From Nocardia mangyaensis (GTDB lineage Bacteria > Actinomycetota > Actinomycetes > Mycobacteriales > Mycobacteriaceae), in the NCBI RefSeq assembly GCF_001886715.1, contig NZ_CP018082.1:7246116-7310115 (forward strand): 64,000 bases of DNA, given 5' to 3'. Position numbers and translations under genes: made by a program. Below, piece by piece: positions 16,025-24,324 of this stretch. The notes beneath the pieces are model-generated. The model did not search any database, was not told the DNA's origin, and saw nothing but the letters and a program-made list of their open reading frames with translations. Position 1 is the stretch's first letter. Every line of letters starts with the position of its first letter.

Positions 16025-17389
16025 ATGAGCGCGCAAATGCCGGCACCGCCCCGCTGGTCATTGCTGCACGGTGCGGCCGCTGGACGCGATTTCGAGGGCT
16101 ACCTGCGGCGACGCGCCTCGCAGGGTGATCCGTTCGCGGTCGGTTTCCCCGGGTTCCCGCCGGTGCTGTTCACCGGGACAGCCGAGGGCGCGCGTGAACT
16201 GTTCCGGCTGCCGGTCGAGTTGCTGGAACCGCCACGGCCCAATCCGATCGAACCGATGGTCGGCGCCGCTTCGCTCATCCTGAGTTCCGGCCCGCGTCAC
16301 CGGGCAGATCGCGCCCTGCTCGCCCCCGCGCTACACGGTGCGCGGGTAAGGGAGCTGGGCGAAATCATCCGGGCCGCGACGCTGCGAGAGGTCGACATCG
16401 GCTGCGGCGCCGCGGGTTCCTGGCAGCCCGGCGGGCGAATCGACGCGCTCGCGGCGGCCCGTGCGATCACCCTGCGGGTCATCCTCACCGCGGCGTTCGG
16501 GACCGACGGGGATCGGAGCGACGAATACGCCGGTGCGGTCACCGATTTCCTCGGCGCGTTCACCACGCCGCTGCTGGTCGCGCCCGTATTGCGCCGCGAC
16601 ATCGGCGGTTTCGGACCGTGGGCGCGATTCGTCGTGGCCCGCGAGCGACTCGACGAGCTCATCCTCGCCGATGTCGCGCGACGTCGACGCGCTCGCCCCG
16701 GCGCCAGCGACCGCACTGGTTCCGGCGTCAGCGGCGACTTGCTCGACCTGCTGCTCGACACCCGTTATGACGACGGTTCCGCACTCACCGACGCCGAGTT
16801 GTGCGAGCAACTACGCACCCTGTTGGTCGCCGGGCACGAGACGACCGCGACCACTCTGACCTGGGCGCTCTACCACCTGCACAGGGAGCGTGGCCTGCTC
16901 GATCGGGTCGTCGCCGAACTGCCGAGCGCGTCCGGCGATCCCGTCGAGCAGGCCCGGCTGCCGCTGCTCGACGCGGTGTGTCAGGAGACCCTGCGCCTGC
17001 ATCCGCCCGTGCCCATCGTGCTGCGCAGCATTCGGCAACCGTGTCGGTGGCGGGGGATCGACATCGAGGCAGGTCAGACGATCGGGTTGGCGGTTGGCGT
17101 GCTGCACAGCCGGCCGTCGACCTGGCCCGCGCCGAGGCTGTTCCATCCCGACCGCTTCCTCGATCGCAAGGTCTCGCCGTTCGAGTTCGCGCCCTTCGGC
17201 GGCGGACATCGCCGCTGCATCGGCGCCACGCTGGCCGAATTCGAGCTCCGTGTCGTGCTGGCAACCCTGCTGACCGCGGTCCGGTTGCGCCTCGAACCCG
17301 CTCTGGCCCTGGGCGCCCGGCCACGGACCGTGCCGCGGAATCTGGCCACCGCGCCGAATCGAGCGATCCACTTCACACGAATGCAGTGA
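16025..17389 (+). CDS. Cytochrome P450
   Basis: A 454-residue haem monooxygenase. Signatures in order: I-helix oxygen-binding AGHETTATTL (near residue 269), ExxR as ETLRLHPP (near 321), and the haem loop FAPFGGGHRRCIGATLAEFE, with the thiolate Cys near residue 398. Length and motif style are those of bacterial class I P450s that use ferredoxin, but no ferredoxin or reductase gene is adjacent. The substrate cannot be predicted. The gene starts 86 bases after the serine hydrolase and on the same strand, so they could be cotranscribed. Confidence 0.88.
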   Translation: MSAQMPAPPRWSLLHGAAAGRDFEGYLRRRASQGDPFAVGFPGFPPVLFTGTAEGARELFRLPVELLEPPRPNPIEPMVGAASLILSSGPRHRADRALLAPALHGARVRELGEIIRAATLREVDIGCGAAGSWQPGGRIDALAAARAITLRVILTAAFGTDGDRSDEYAGAVTDFLGAFTTPLLVAPVLRRDIGGFGPWARFVVARERLDELILADVARRRRARPGASDRTGSGVSGDLLDLLLDTRYDDGSALTDAELCEQLRTLLVAGHETTATTLTWALYHLHRERGLLDRVVAELPSASGDPVEQARLPLLDAVCQETLRLHPPVPIVLRSIRQPCRWRGIDIEAGQTIGLAVGVLHSRPSTWPAPRLFHPDRFLDRKVSPFEFAPFGGGHRRCIGATLAEFELRVVLATLLTAVRLRLEPALALGARPRTVPRNLATAPNRAIHFTRMQ

Positions 17390-17496
17390 TCTCGCTCACT
17401 GCGGGTTTGAAGCTCACACCGATGTGTTTCGGCCCTGCTCGCCGACCCTCGATCCAACTCGCCGCCGTGAGCGCGGCGTTTGCCGAAAGCCAGTGG

Positions 17497-17511
17497 ATAA
17501 CACGGTGTTAT
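17497..17511. promoter_or_regulatory. Perfect 15-base dyad upstream of the L,D-transpeptidase
   Basis: ATAACAC-G-GTGTTAT has 7-base arms around one central base, and it abuts a CRP-like site. It lies 182 bases before the transpeptidase start in a 303-base spacer. Its owner is unknown; symmetry and position suggest a dimeric repressor. Confidence 0.4.
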
Positions 17512-17526
17512 GTGACCCGCAGCACA
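17511..17526. promoter_or_regulatory. CRP/Cmr-like site (TGTGA-N6-GCACA)
   Basis: TGTGACCCGCAGCACA matches the CRP consensus TGTGA-N6-TCACA at nine of the ten defined positions. It shares one base with the adjacent 15-base dyad. In mycobacteria CRP (Rv3676) controls several cell-wall genes, so control of the downstream L,D-transpeptidase is plausible but inferred. Confidence 0.4.
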
Positions 17527-17623
17527 TAGTTGCCGGTCTGTTATCGCCGGGTCGCGCCGCTGGCACGTTGTCACCTCGGGCGGGTAGGAATGAGCGGTCA
17601 GGGTCGGGGCGTCGTTACCCCGT

Positions 17624-17643
17624 GGAGACCCATCGCGGTCTCC
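17624..17643 (+). other. Hairpin in the probable 5' leader of the L,D-transpeptidase gene
   Basis: GGAGACC and GGTCTCC pair around a 6-base loop, ending 49 bases before the start codon. The rest of the 17390-17692 spacer has no gene; I looked for the c-di-AMP riboswitch that precedes cell-wall hydrolase genes in actinobacteria and did not recognise it. Confidence 0.3.
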
Positions 17644-17692
17644 GCGTCACTTACGAAGATCTCGCGCCGCCACACGCGGAACGAGAGATGGA

Positions 17693-18583
17693 ATGGACGA
17701 GATACCTATGCACCACGAGGCAAATACGCAGCAATCCCACTGGCTGCGCCGGGGTCTGCTGCTGTCGGCGGCGTTCGCCGCGACCGGCGCCCTGGTCGTC
17801 GTGCCCGCGCAGGCCGAGCCGACCCTGCCGGGCTTCGGCTCCGGTTCCAGCCAGCCCGCGCTCGACCAGCCGCCGGCACAGGCGCCGTTCGCGCCGCCGA
17901 ACATCAACATCGCCGACGGCGAGACCGTTGGTGTCGCGCAGCCGATCATCATCACGTTCAAGGAGCCGGTCGATGACCGCGCCGCCGCCGAGCGGGCCAT
18001 CAAGGTCACCTCGAGCACGAACGTGCCGGGGAACTTCTACTGGACCGGCACCAAGCAGGTGCGTTGGAAGCCCGCCGAGTTCTGGCCCGCCAACACCGAC
18101 GTCACCGTCGTCGCGGGCGGTACCTCCAGCTCGTTCCACATCGGTGACGCGTTCATCGCCACCGTGGACGACAACACCAAGATGATCACCGTGACCGTCA
18201 ACGGTGAGGTCGTCAAACAGATGCCGACCTCGCTGGGCAAGCCCGGCTACGAGACCCCCAACGGCACCTATATCGTCGGCGAGCGGCTCGAGAAGATGAC
18301 CATGGACTCCTCCACCTACGGCGTCCCGGTCACCGATCCCGAGGGCTACAAGATCGACGTGGAGTACGCGACGCGGCTGTCCAACAGCGGCATCTTCGTG
18401 CACGCCGCGCCGTGGTCGGTCGGCCAGCAGGGCTACTCCAACGCCAGCCACGGCTGCCTCAATGTGAGCACCGAGAACGCCAAGTGGTTCCTGGAGAACT
18501 CGCGCCGCGGCGACGCCGTGATCGTCAGCAACACCCAGGGCCCCACCCTCAGCGCCGGTGACGGCCTGGGAGACTGGAACTAG
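17693..18583 (+). CDS. L,D-transpeptidase with N-terminal Ig-like domain
   Basis: A 296-residue exported enzyme that would form 3-3 crosslinks in peptidoglycan or attach proteins to it. A signal peptide (about residues 19-42, ending AQAEP) is followed by a Pro/Ala-rich linker, an Ig-like domain (about 66-150, INIADGETVGVAQPIIITFK) and a YkuD domain. The catalytic motif is SNASHGCLNV with His253 and Cys255, preceded by GIFVHAAPWS. The layout matches actinobacterial Ldt enzymes with one Ig domain. ATG 17693 and ATG 17708 are both possible starts. It is followed by a strong terminator, and its upstream spacer carries a CRP-like site and a dyad. Confidence 0.88.
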   Translation: MDEIPMHHEANTQQSHWLRRGLLLSAAFAATGALVVVPAQAEPTLPGFGSGSSQPALDQPPAQAPFAPPNINIADGETVGVAQPIIITFKEPVDDRAAAERAIKVTSSTNVPGNFYWTGTKQVRWKPAEFWPANTDVTVVAGGTSSSFHIGDAFIATVDDNTKMITVTVNGEVVKQMPTSLGKPGYETPNGTYIVGERLEKMTMDSSTYGVPVTDPEGYKIDVEYATRLSNSGIFVHAAPWSVGQQGYSNASHGCLNVSTENAKWFLENSRRGDAVIVSNTQGPTLSAGDGLGDWN

Positions 18584-18595
18584 CCCTTTCGAACG

Positions 18596-18640
18596 AGAGC
18601 CGAACAATACGATCTTTCCGGTCGGATTGTTCGGCTCTTT
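18596..18640 (+). terminator. Rho-independent-type terminator after the L,D-transpeptidase
   Basis: Arms of 13 bases (AGAGCCGAACAAT at 18596-18608; its exact complement at 18626-18638) enclose a 17-base loop and run into a short T-rich tract. It separates the transpeptidase from the ABC importer operon. Confidence 0.75.
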
Positions 18641-18654
18641 GCTGTACTCGGCCT

Positions 18655-19656
18655 GTGCGCTCGATGTTCAGCAGGTCGGCGGTCCAGGTTAACCGGACGT
18701 TCGCCGTGCGCCGTAAAGCTGCCGCGGTGCGTAGCAGTCCAGAGCGGGTCCTCCCCGCCCCGAGCGGCCGCGGGCTGAGAAATCGCCCGTGGCAGGACTA
18801 TGCGCTGTTCGGAGTGCTGGTCGTGCCGAACCTGGCGCTGTTGACGCTGTTCGTCTACCGGCCACTGGCCGACAACATCCGGCTCTCTTTCACCGACTGG
18901 AACATCGCCGACCCCATTGCGAAACCAATTGGTTTCGCAAATTACGTCGAGTGGTGGCAGCGCGACGATTCCTGGAAGATCGTCAGCAATACGGTGATAT
19001 TCACCGTCGCCGCGGTCGTGGTGAGCATGGCGCTCGGTCTCGCGCTCGCGTTGCTGTTGGATCGGAAATTGTTCGGGCGCAATGTTGTTCGCTCCGCCAT
19101 CTTCGCACCGTTCGTGATTTCGGGCGCGGCGATCGGGGTGGCTTTCCAATTCATCTTCGATCCGAGTTTCGGTCTGGTACAAGACGTGCTGCACCGCGTC
19201 GGCGTCGAGAAGGTGCCGGATTTCTATCAGGACCCGCGCTGGGCGCTGTTCATGGTGACGATCACCTACATCTGGAAGAACCTCGGCTACACCTTCGTGA
19301 TCTACCTGGCCGCGCTGCAGGGCGTGCGCGCCGAGCTGATGGAAGCCGCCGAGATGGACGGCGCGAGCCGCTGGACCACCTTCACCAAAGTCCTGCTGCC
19401 CCAGCTGCGCCCGACGACGTTCTTCCTCTCGATCACGGTGCTGCTCAACTCGCTGCAGGTCTTCGACATCATCAACGTGATGACCCGCGGCGGGCCGCTG
19501 GGCAACGGCACCACGACCATGGTGTTCCAGGTCTACGAGGAGTCCTTCCGCAACTTCCGGGCCGGCTACGGCGCCACCGTCGCCACGATCATGTTCCTGG
19601 TACTGCTGGTGGTCACGCTGATCCAGGTCCGCGTGATGGATCGGGGCCAGCGATGA
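18655..19656 (+). CDS. Carbohydrate ABC transporter permease (UgpA/MalF type)
   Basis: A 333-residue inner-membrane permease with six predicted helices and the EAA coupling loop ELMEAAEMDGASRWTTFTKV (near residues 220-245), which contacts the ATPase. Its order in the operon and similarity to UgpA place it as the first permease of a binding-protein-dependent importer for a sugar, oligosaccharide or glycerophosphodiester. The N-terminal 45 residues are basic and cytoplasmic. GTG 18655 and ATG 18664 are alternative starts. Its TGA overlaps the next ATG (ATGA), so the two permeases are translationally coupled. Confidence 0.85.
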   Translation: MRSMFSRSAVQVNRTFAVRRKAAAVRSSPERVLPAPSGRGLRNRPWQDYALFGVLVVPNLALLTLFVYRPLADNIRLSFTDWNIADPIAKPIGFANYVEWWQRDDSWKIVSNTVIFTVAAVVVSMALGLALALLLDRKLFGRNVVRSAIFAPFVISGAAIGVAFQFIFDPSFGLVQDVLHRVGVEKVPDFYQDPRWALFMVTITYIWKNLGYTFVIYLAALQGVRAELMEAAEMDGASRWTTFTKVLLPQLRPTTFFLSITVLLNSLQVFDIINVMTRGGPLGNGTTTMVFQVYEESFRNFRAGYGATVATIMFLVLLVVTLIQVRVMDRGQR

Positions 19657-20519
19657 AACACGTGGGACCGCAGACACTGTCGTACCGACGCCGCGAGCGC
19701 GCGGTGACCGCGCTCGGCTACGCGGCGATGGTGTGCGTGCTGATCCTGATCGGTGTTCCGCTGTTCTGGATCCTGATCACTTCGTTCAAGGACCGGCCCG
19801 ACATCTACACCCAGCCCGCGGTGTACTGGCCGGGCAGCTGGCATCCGGAGAACTACGGACACGCCACCACCACGGTGCCGTTCTGGACCTTCCTGCGCAA
19901 CTCGCTGATCGTCACCGGCGCGGTGTCGGTGGTGAAGTTCGTGCTCGGTGTGTTCAGCGCCTTCGGGCTGGTGTTCCTGCGCTTCCCTGGCAAGAACATC
20001 GTGTTCCTGGTGATCATCGCGGCGCTGATGGTGCCCAACCAGATCACCGTCATCTCCAACTACGCGCTGATCGCCCAGCTGGGCTGGCGAAACACCTTCC
20101 AGGGCATCATCATTCCGCTCTGCGGCGTCGCCTTCGGCACCTTCCTGATGCGCAACCACTTCCTGTCACTGCCCGGTGAGGTCATCGAGGCGGCCCGGAT
20201 GGACGGCGCGAACTGGTGGCGGCTGCTGACCCGAGTGGTGCTGCCCATGTCGGGGCCGACGATGGTCGCGTTCGCGGTGGTCACGCTGGTCAACGAGTGG
20301 AACGAGTACCTGTGGCCGTTCCTGATGGCCGACTCCACCGATGTCGCGACCCTGCCGGTGGGCTTGACCCTGCTGCAGAACACCGAGAACCCCAGCGTCA
20401 CCAACTGGGGGCCGGTGATGGCGGGCACCGTGCTGACCATGCTGCCGATCCTCATCGTCTTCCTCGCCCTGCAACGTCACATGATCAAAGGCCTCACCTC
20501 CGGTGCGGTCAAGGGTTGA
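19653..20519 (+). CDS. Carbohydrate ABC transporter permease (UgpE/MalG type)
   Basis: A 288-residue second permease with six helices and the EAA loop EVIEAARMDGANWWRLLTRV (near 185-205). It ends with the helix-rich segment typical of MalG/UgpE. ATG 19653 overlaps the stop of the first permease. It pairs with UgpA-like permease, the downstream Tat lipoprotein binding protein and the MalK-like ATPase to make a complete importer; the substrate is not determined by sequence. Confidence 0.85.
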   Translation: MKHVGPQTLSYRRRERAVTALGYAAMVCVLILIGVPLFWILITSFKDRPDIYTQPAVYWPGSWHPENYGHATTTVPFWTFLRNSLIVTGAVSVVKFVLGVFSAFGLVFLRFPGKNIVFLVIIAALMVPNQITVISNYALIAQLGWRNTFQGIIIPLCGVAFGTFLMRNHFLSLPGEVIEAARMDGANWWRLLTRVVLPMSGPTMVAFAVVTLVNEWNEYLWPFLMADSTDVATLPVGLTLLQNTENPSVTNWGPVMAGTVLTMLPILIVFLALQRHMIKGLTSGAVKG

Positions 20520-20538
20520 TTCTCGAACGGAGATCCAC

Positions 20539-21867
20539 GTGTCCACTTCACGATTCCCGGCGCTGAGCCGCCGTGGCTTCCTCGGTCTGACCGGCGGCGT
20601 CGCCGCGGGCCTCGCGCTCACCGCGTGCGCGGGCACCGGCGGTTCGTCGGGTGGTTCCGGTGACGCGAACACCATCACCTTCTGGTCCAACCACCCCGGC
20701 ACCTCCAAGGAGCTGGAACTGGAACTGATCAACCGGTTCCAGGAGAAGTTCCCCGACCTGACGGTGAACCTGGTCGATGCGGGCAAGAACTACGAGGAGG
20801 TGGCGCAGAAGTTCAATGCCGCGCTGACCGGTGGTGACCTGCCCGATGTCGTTGTGCTCTCGGATGTGTGGTGGTTCAACTACGCGCTGTCGCAGGCGAT
20901 CGAGCCGCTCGACGGGCACTTCGGCGCCGCGGGCGTGCAGCTCGACGACTACGTCGACTCCCTCGCCGCCGACTACCTGTTCGACGGCAAGCACTACGCG
21001 CTGCCGTACGCCCGTTCGACCCCGCTGTTCTACTACAACAAGGACGTGTGGGCGCAGGCCGGGCTGCCCGATCGCGGCCCCGAGTCCTGGCAGGAGTTCG
21101 ACGAGTGGGGCCCGCGACTGCAGAGCACCGTCGGCGACGGCAAGTTCGCGCACGCCTGGGGTGACGCCAAGAACTACCTGGGCTGGACCTTCCAGGGCCC
21201 GAACTGGACCTTCGGTGGCGCCTACTCCGACGAGTGGGCACTGAAGTTCACCGAGCCGGGCAGCATCGCCGCGGCCACCTACCTGCGTGACTCGATCAAC
21301 GTCAAGAAGTACGCGGCCATCCGCCCGCAGATCGCGGTCGACTTCGGGACCGGCGTCGCCGCCTCGACCATCGCCTCCACCGGTGATCTGACCGGCATCA
21401 AGAAGAACGCCGACGGCAAGTTCGAGTTCGGCACCGCCTTCCTGCCGCATCCCAACGGGCCCGGCGTGACCACCGGTGGCGCCGGTCTGGCCGTGCCGTC
21501 GCGGATCTCCGACGAGCGGAAGGTCAACGCGCTCAAGTTCATCGAGTTCATCACCAACGGGCCCAACACCGCGTACTTCACGCAGGGCACCGGGTACATG
21601 CCGGTGCGCAAGTCGGCGGTCAACGATCCCACCGAGATCGAGTTCCTCGCGAAGAACCCCAACTCCAAGGTCGCGATCGACCAGCTCGCGGTGTCGAAGT
21701 CGCAGGACTACGCGCGCGTTTTCGTGCCCGGTGCCGACCAGATCATCGGCACCGGCTACGAGCAGATCGGCCTGCAGAACGCCGATCCCGCCACCGTGCT
21801 GGCGAAGGTGGCCGCGGACGTGCAAGCGATCATCGACCGCCAGATCATGCCCAAGCTGCCGAAGTAG
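20539..21867 (+). CDS. Tat-exported lipoprotein, carbohydrate-binding component of the ABC importer
   Basis: A 442-residue extracellular solute-binding protein (family 1, UgpB/MalE-like). Its N-terminus carries both a twin-arginine motif (SRRGFLGLTGG, Arg11-Arg12) and a lipobox ALTAC with Cys30, so it is likely folded before export through Tat and then lipid-anchored. The mature part starts with a Gly/Ser linker, then TITFWSNHPG and the alternating two-domain fold. GTG 20539 is chosen because GGAG lies 7 bases upstream and the signal begins there. It follows the permeases by 19 bases. GGVTTGGAGLAVPS-type loops match sugar-binding relatives, but the ligand is unknown. Confidence 0.87.
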   Translation: MSTSRFPALSRRGFLGLTGGVAAGLALTACAGTGGSSGGSGDANTITFWSNHPGTSKELELELINRFQEKFPDLTVNLVDAGKNYEEVAQKFNAALTGGDLPDVVVLSDVWWFNYALSQAIEPLDGHFGAAGVQLDDYVDSLAADYLFDGKHYALPYARSTPLFYYNKDVWAQAGLPDRGPESWQEFDEWGPRLQSTVGDGKFAHAWGDAKNYLGWTFQGPNWTFGGAYSDEWALKFTEPGSIAAATYLRDSINVKKYAAIRPQIAVDFGTGVAASTIASTGDLTGIKKNADGKFEFGTAFLPHPNGPGVTTGGAGLAVPSRISDERKVNALKFIEFITNGPNTAYFTQGTGYMPVRKSAVNDPTEIEFLAKNPNSKVAIDQLAVSKSQDYARVFVPGADQIIGTGYEQIGLQNADPATVLAKVAADVQAIIDRQIMPKLPK

Positions 21868-21928
21868 TCCCCCCGCGGGCCGGCGGTCTCGTGCCGTCGG
21901 CCCGTTCGTCTTCCCAGGAGAATTCCCC

Positions 21929-23017
21929 ATGGCGACAGTGCAGTTCGACGGTGTCACCCACCGCTACCCCGGTGCCGAGACCCCCGCCGTCGACGCGCTC
22001 GATCTCGACATCGCCGACGGCGAGTTCCTCGTGCTGGTCGGTCCGTCCGGCTGCGGCAAGTCGACGAGCCTGCGCATGCTGGCCGGGCTGGAATCGGTGG
22101 AGGCGGGGTCGATCCGGATCGGCGATCGTGACGTCACCGGGCTGCCGCCGCGCGCCCGCGATGTGGCGATGGTGTTCCAGAGCTACGCGCTCTATCCGAA
22201 CATGACCGTCGCCGAGAACATGGGGTTCGCGCTGCGCAATGCCGGAATGAGTAAGTCCGACACGCTTGTTCGCGTGCGCGAGGCCGCGGCCATGCTGGAG
22301 CTGGAACCCTTGCTGGATCGCAAGCCGGCCAAGCTGTCCGGTGGGCAGCGTCAGCGTGTCGCCATGGGGCGCGCCATCGTGCGTCGCCCGCAGGTGTTCT
22401 GCATGGACGAGCCGCTGTCCAACCTGGACGCGAAACTGCGGGTGAGCACGCGGTCCCAGATCGCCGCGCTGCAACAGCGGCTCGGCACGACGACGGTCTA
22501 CGTCACCCACGACCAGGTCGAGGCGATGACGATGGGTCATCGCGTCGCGGTCCTGCGCGACGGCACCCTGCAGCAGATCGCCTCTCCCCGTGAGCTCTAC
22601 GACGACCCGGTCAACACCTTCGTCGCCGGTTTCATCGGCTCACCCGGCATGAATCTGCTCGAAGCCCCCGTCATCGACGGTCACGCGGTCCTCGATGGTC
22701 TACGAATCCCCGTGCCGCGCACAGTGTCCGGTTCCCGTGTAGTCCTCGGTATCCGACCAGAGGCCTGGACGGTCACCACCGACCCCGAAGGCATCACCGT
22801 CATCGCCGAACTCCTCGAAGAACTCGGCGCCGAATCCTTCGTCTACACCCACGGCGCGGGCACCGACTGGGCCACCCGCTCCGGCAAGATCGTCGTCCGC
22901 GTGGACCGCCGCTTCCACACCACCCTCGGCGAAACCCTCCACCTGCGCCCCACCACCGAAGAGATCTTCTTCTTCGACGCGGAGACCGACCTGCGGATTC
23001 GCACGGACAGGGTCTAG
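21929..23017 (+). CDS. Carbohydrate ABC transporter ATP-binding protein (UgpC/MalK type)
   Basis: A 362-residue ATPase of the CUT1 importer class. Walker A is GPSGCGKST (residues 38-46), the Q-loop is in VFQSYALYPNMTVAEN, the signature is LSGGQRQR, Walker B is FCMDEPLSNLD, and the H-loop is YVTHDQVEAMT. The C-terminal OB-like TOBE domain starts near residue 240 (LGIRPEAW), which in MalK/UgpC mediates regulation. ATG 21929 has AGGAG 8 bases upstream; the open frame extends to 21476 only as an overlap with the previous gene. One such ATPase can serve several importers in actinobacteria, so it may be shared. Confidence 0.9.
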   Translation: MATVQFDGVTHRYPGAETPAVDALDLDIADGEFLVLVGPSGCGKSTSLRMLAGLESVEAGSIRIGDRDVTGLPPRARDVAMVFQSYALYPNMTVAENMGFALRNAGMSKSDTLVRVREAAAMLELEPLLDRKPAKLSGGQRQRVAMGRAIVRRPQVFCMDEPLSNLDAKLRVSTRSQIAALQQRLGTTTVYVTHDQVEAMTMGHRVAVLRDGTLQQIASPRELYDDPVNTFVAGFIGSPGMNLLEAPVIDGHAVLDGLRIPVPRTVSGSRVVLGIRPEAWTVTTDPEGITVIAELLEELGAESFVYTHGAGTDWATRSGKIVVRVDRRFHTTLGETLHLRPTTEEIFFFDAETDLRIRTDRV

Positions 23018-23191
23018 ATCGTCCGGCGTCCGACCAGCAGGACGCGAGCCCGGGGGGCTATGCCGTGCTGGCGTCGGCGGGATGTCCTGACCGCCCCACC
23101 TTGTCGCGGTACGGCCAACCGCGGCTGGACTGTCGAGCCGCCTGAATCATCGGCGTGGGCATTCGGCCTGATTGGCTTGACCGGCCGACGA

Positions 23192-23394
23192 TCAGCGGAC
23201 TACCCGGACCTCGACGTCGACCTTGGCTTGTTTTGGCGAGCCGCGCGTCGCAGGTCACCACTGGTGACTCGTTCTCGGCGGCCACCACCAGATAAGCCGC
23301 GTCGTAGTTTGCCGAGTTCGAGTCTCGCGCGCTGCCCGAACTCGTCTTGCCACAACAGGGCCGCGCACATCGCGGACGCGTCGACAACGAGCAC
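23192..23394 (-). pseudogene. Decayed vapC-like PIN-domain toxin
   Basis: From GTG 23394 the sequence reads MLVVDASAMCAALLWQDEFG, the typical start of a VapC PIN ribonuclease including the first acidic residue (DASA). After about 27 residues it continues in another frame as NYDAAYLVVAAENESPVVTC plus DARLAK, the typical C-terminal end of the PIN fold, and then in a third frame as KVDVEVRVVR to a stop at 23192. The middle of the protein (roughly 60-70 residues with the central acidic residues) is missing. No VapB antitoxin gene precedes it. I read this as a dead toxin-antitoxin module with an internal deletion and two frame changes. Confidence 0.75.
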
Positions 23395-23436
23395 GGGCTA
23401 GTCCCGTCCGCACCGGGACGAGTTCGGGCGGATGCG

Positions 23437-24189
23437 TCAGGTCCGCTGGTGGGCAGCGTTCTCCTGGGCTCGGGACACGGCTGCGGCGATGCCGTCGGTC
23501 CAGATCGGGCCGTGGCCGGGGAGGATCAGGCCGGCGGGGATGGATTCGAGCTCGGAATAGCTCGCGATCATTGCTGCGGTGTCGCGGTTGAAGAAGTTGG
23601 GCAAGGGCTGGGGGCCGACGATCACGGATGTGGGATGGGCGGTGACGAGGGTGTCGCCGGTGGCCAGGGCGCCTGCGCTGGGGAGGTGGTAGGCGGTGTG
23701 GCCGGAGGTGTGGCCCGGGGTGGGGATCGGGACGGGGTGGCCGGGGAGGTCGAGGGGGCCTTCGGTGGGGAAGGGCTGGATGTGAGGGACCGGGTTCTTG
23801 CGGAGGCCGCCCGCGGCGGTGATGCGGGCGGCCCAGCCGAGGGTGCTGCGGTCGGTGAGGCGTTTGATCACGTCGAGGGGCGTGGCGGACTCGTGGTGTT
23901 CGCCACGGGCGTGGGCCGCTTCGGTTGCGCTGGTGTAGACCGGGATCGCGTAGTGGCGGTGCAGGTGGTTGAGGGCGCCGACGTGGTCGAGGTGGGCGTG
24001 GGTGAGCAGAATGCCGACGATGTCCTCCGGGCGGTGGCCGAGCGCGCGGATCGACTTCTCGATGGCCGCGGCGTCGCCGTGCCAGCCCGCGTCGATCAGG
24101 GTGAGGTCGCGGCCGTCGCGAAGCACGAACATGTTCACGTCGGTGCCGCGGATCAGGAAGACATCGTCGGCGACCTGCTCGTAGCGCAT
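23437..24189 (-). CDS. MBL-fold metallo-hydrolase
   Basis: A 250-residue metallo-beta-lactamase-fold protein with THAHLDHVG (His64, His66, Asp68, His69) as the first metal motif, PTPGHTSGHT containing the bridging His, GDTLVTAHPTS with the Asp, and a final His in LPGHGPIW. Both metal sites appear complete. The family includes glyoxalase II, lactonases and hydrolases of many thioesters; position gives no hint. Start ATG 24189 fits the first strand (YEQVADDVFLIRGT). Confidence 0.85.
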   Translation of the reverse strand: MRYEQVADDVFLIRGTDVNMFVLRDGRDLTLIDAGWHGDAAAIEKSIRALGHRPEDIVGILLTHAHLDHVGALNHLHRHYAIPVYTSATEAAHARGEHHESATPLDVIKRLTDRSTLGWAARITAAGGLRKNPVPHIQPFPTEGPLDLPGHPVPIPTPGHTSGHTAYHLPSAGALATGDTLVTAHPTSVIVGPQPLPNFFNRDTAAMIASYSELESIPAGLILPGHGPIWTDGIAAAVSRAQENAAHQRT

Positions 24190-24324
24190 AGCTGATCCTA
24201 TTCCAGGACAACACTTTCCGGAGCGTCACCGGGTACCGCATCCGACCCGGAAACCGGCTAGAGGACATGCGCTGTCGAGCTGTCCCCGGCCCGGCGATCG
24301 TGCTGCACGGACCGGGGGACGCCA

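Noticed and set aside
17390..17692. c-di-AMP (ydaO-type) riboswitch before the L,D-transpeptidase
   Set aside because: The order of conserved blocks I remember for that riboswitch is not present; only a simple hairpin is visible.
23395..23436. vapB antitoxin before the vapC remnant
   Set aside because: Only 42 bases separate the remnant from the MBL gene and no AbrB or RHH motif is readable upstream.
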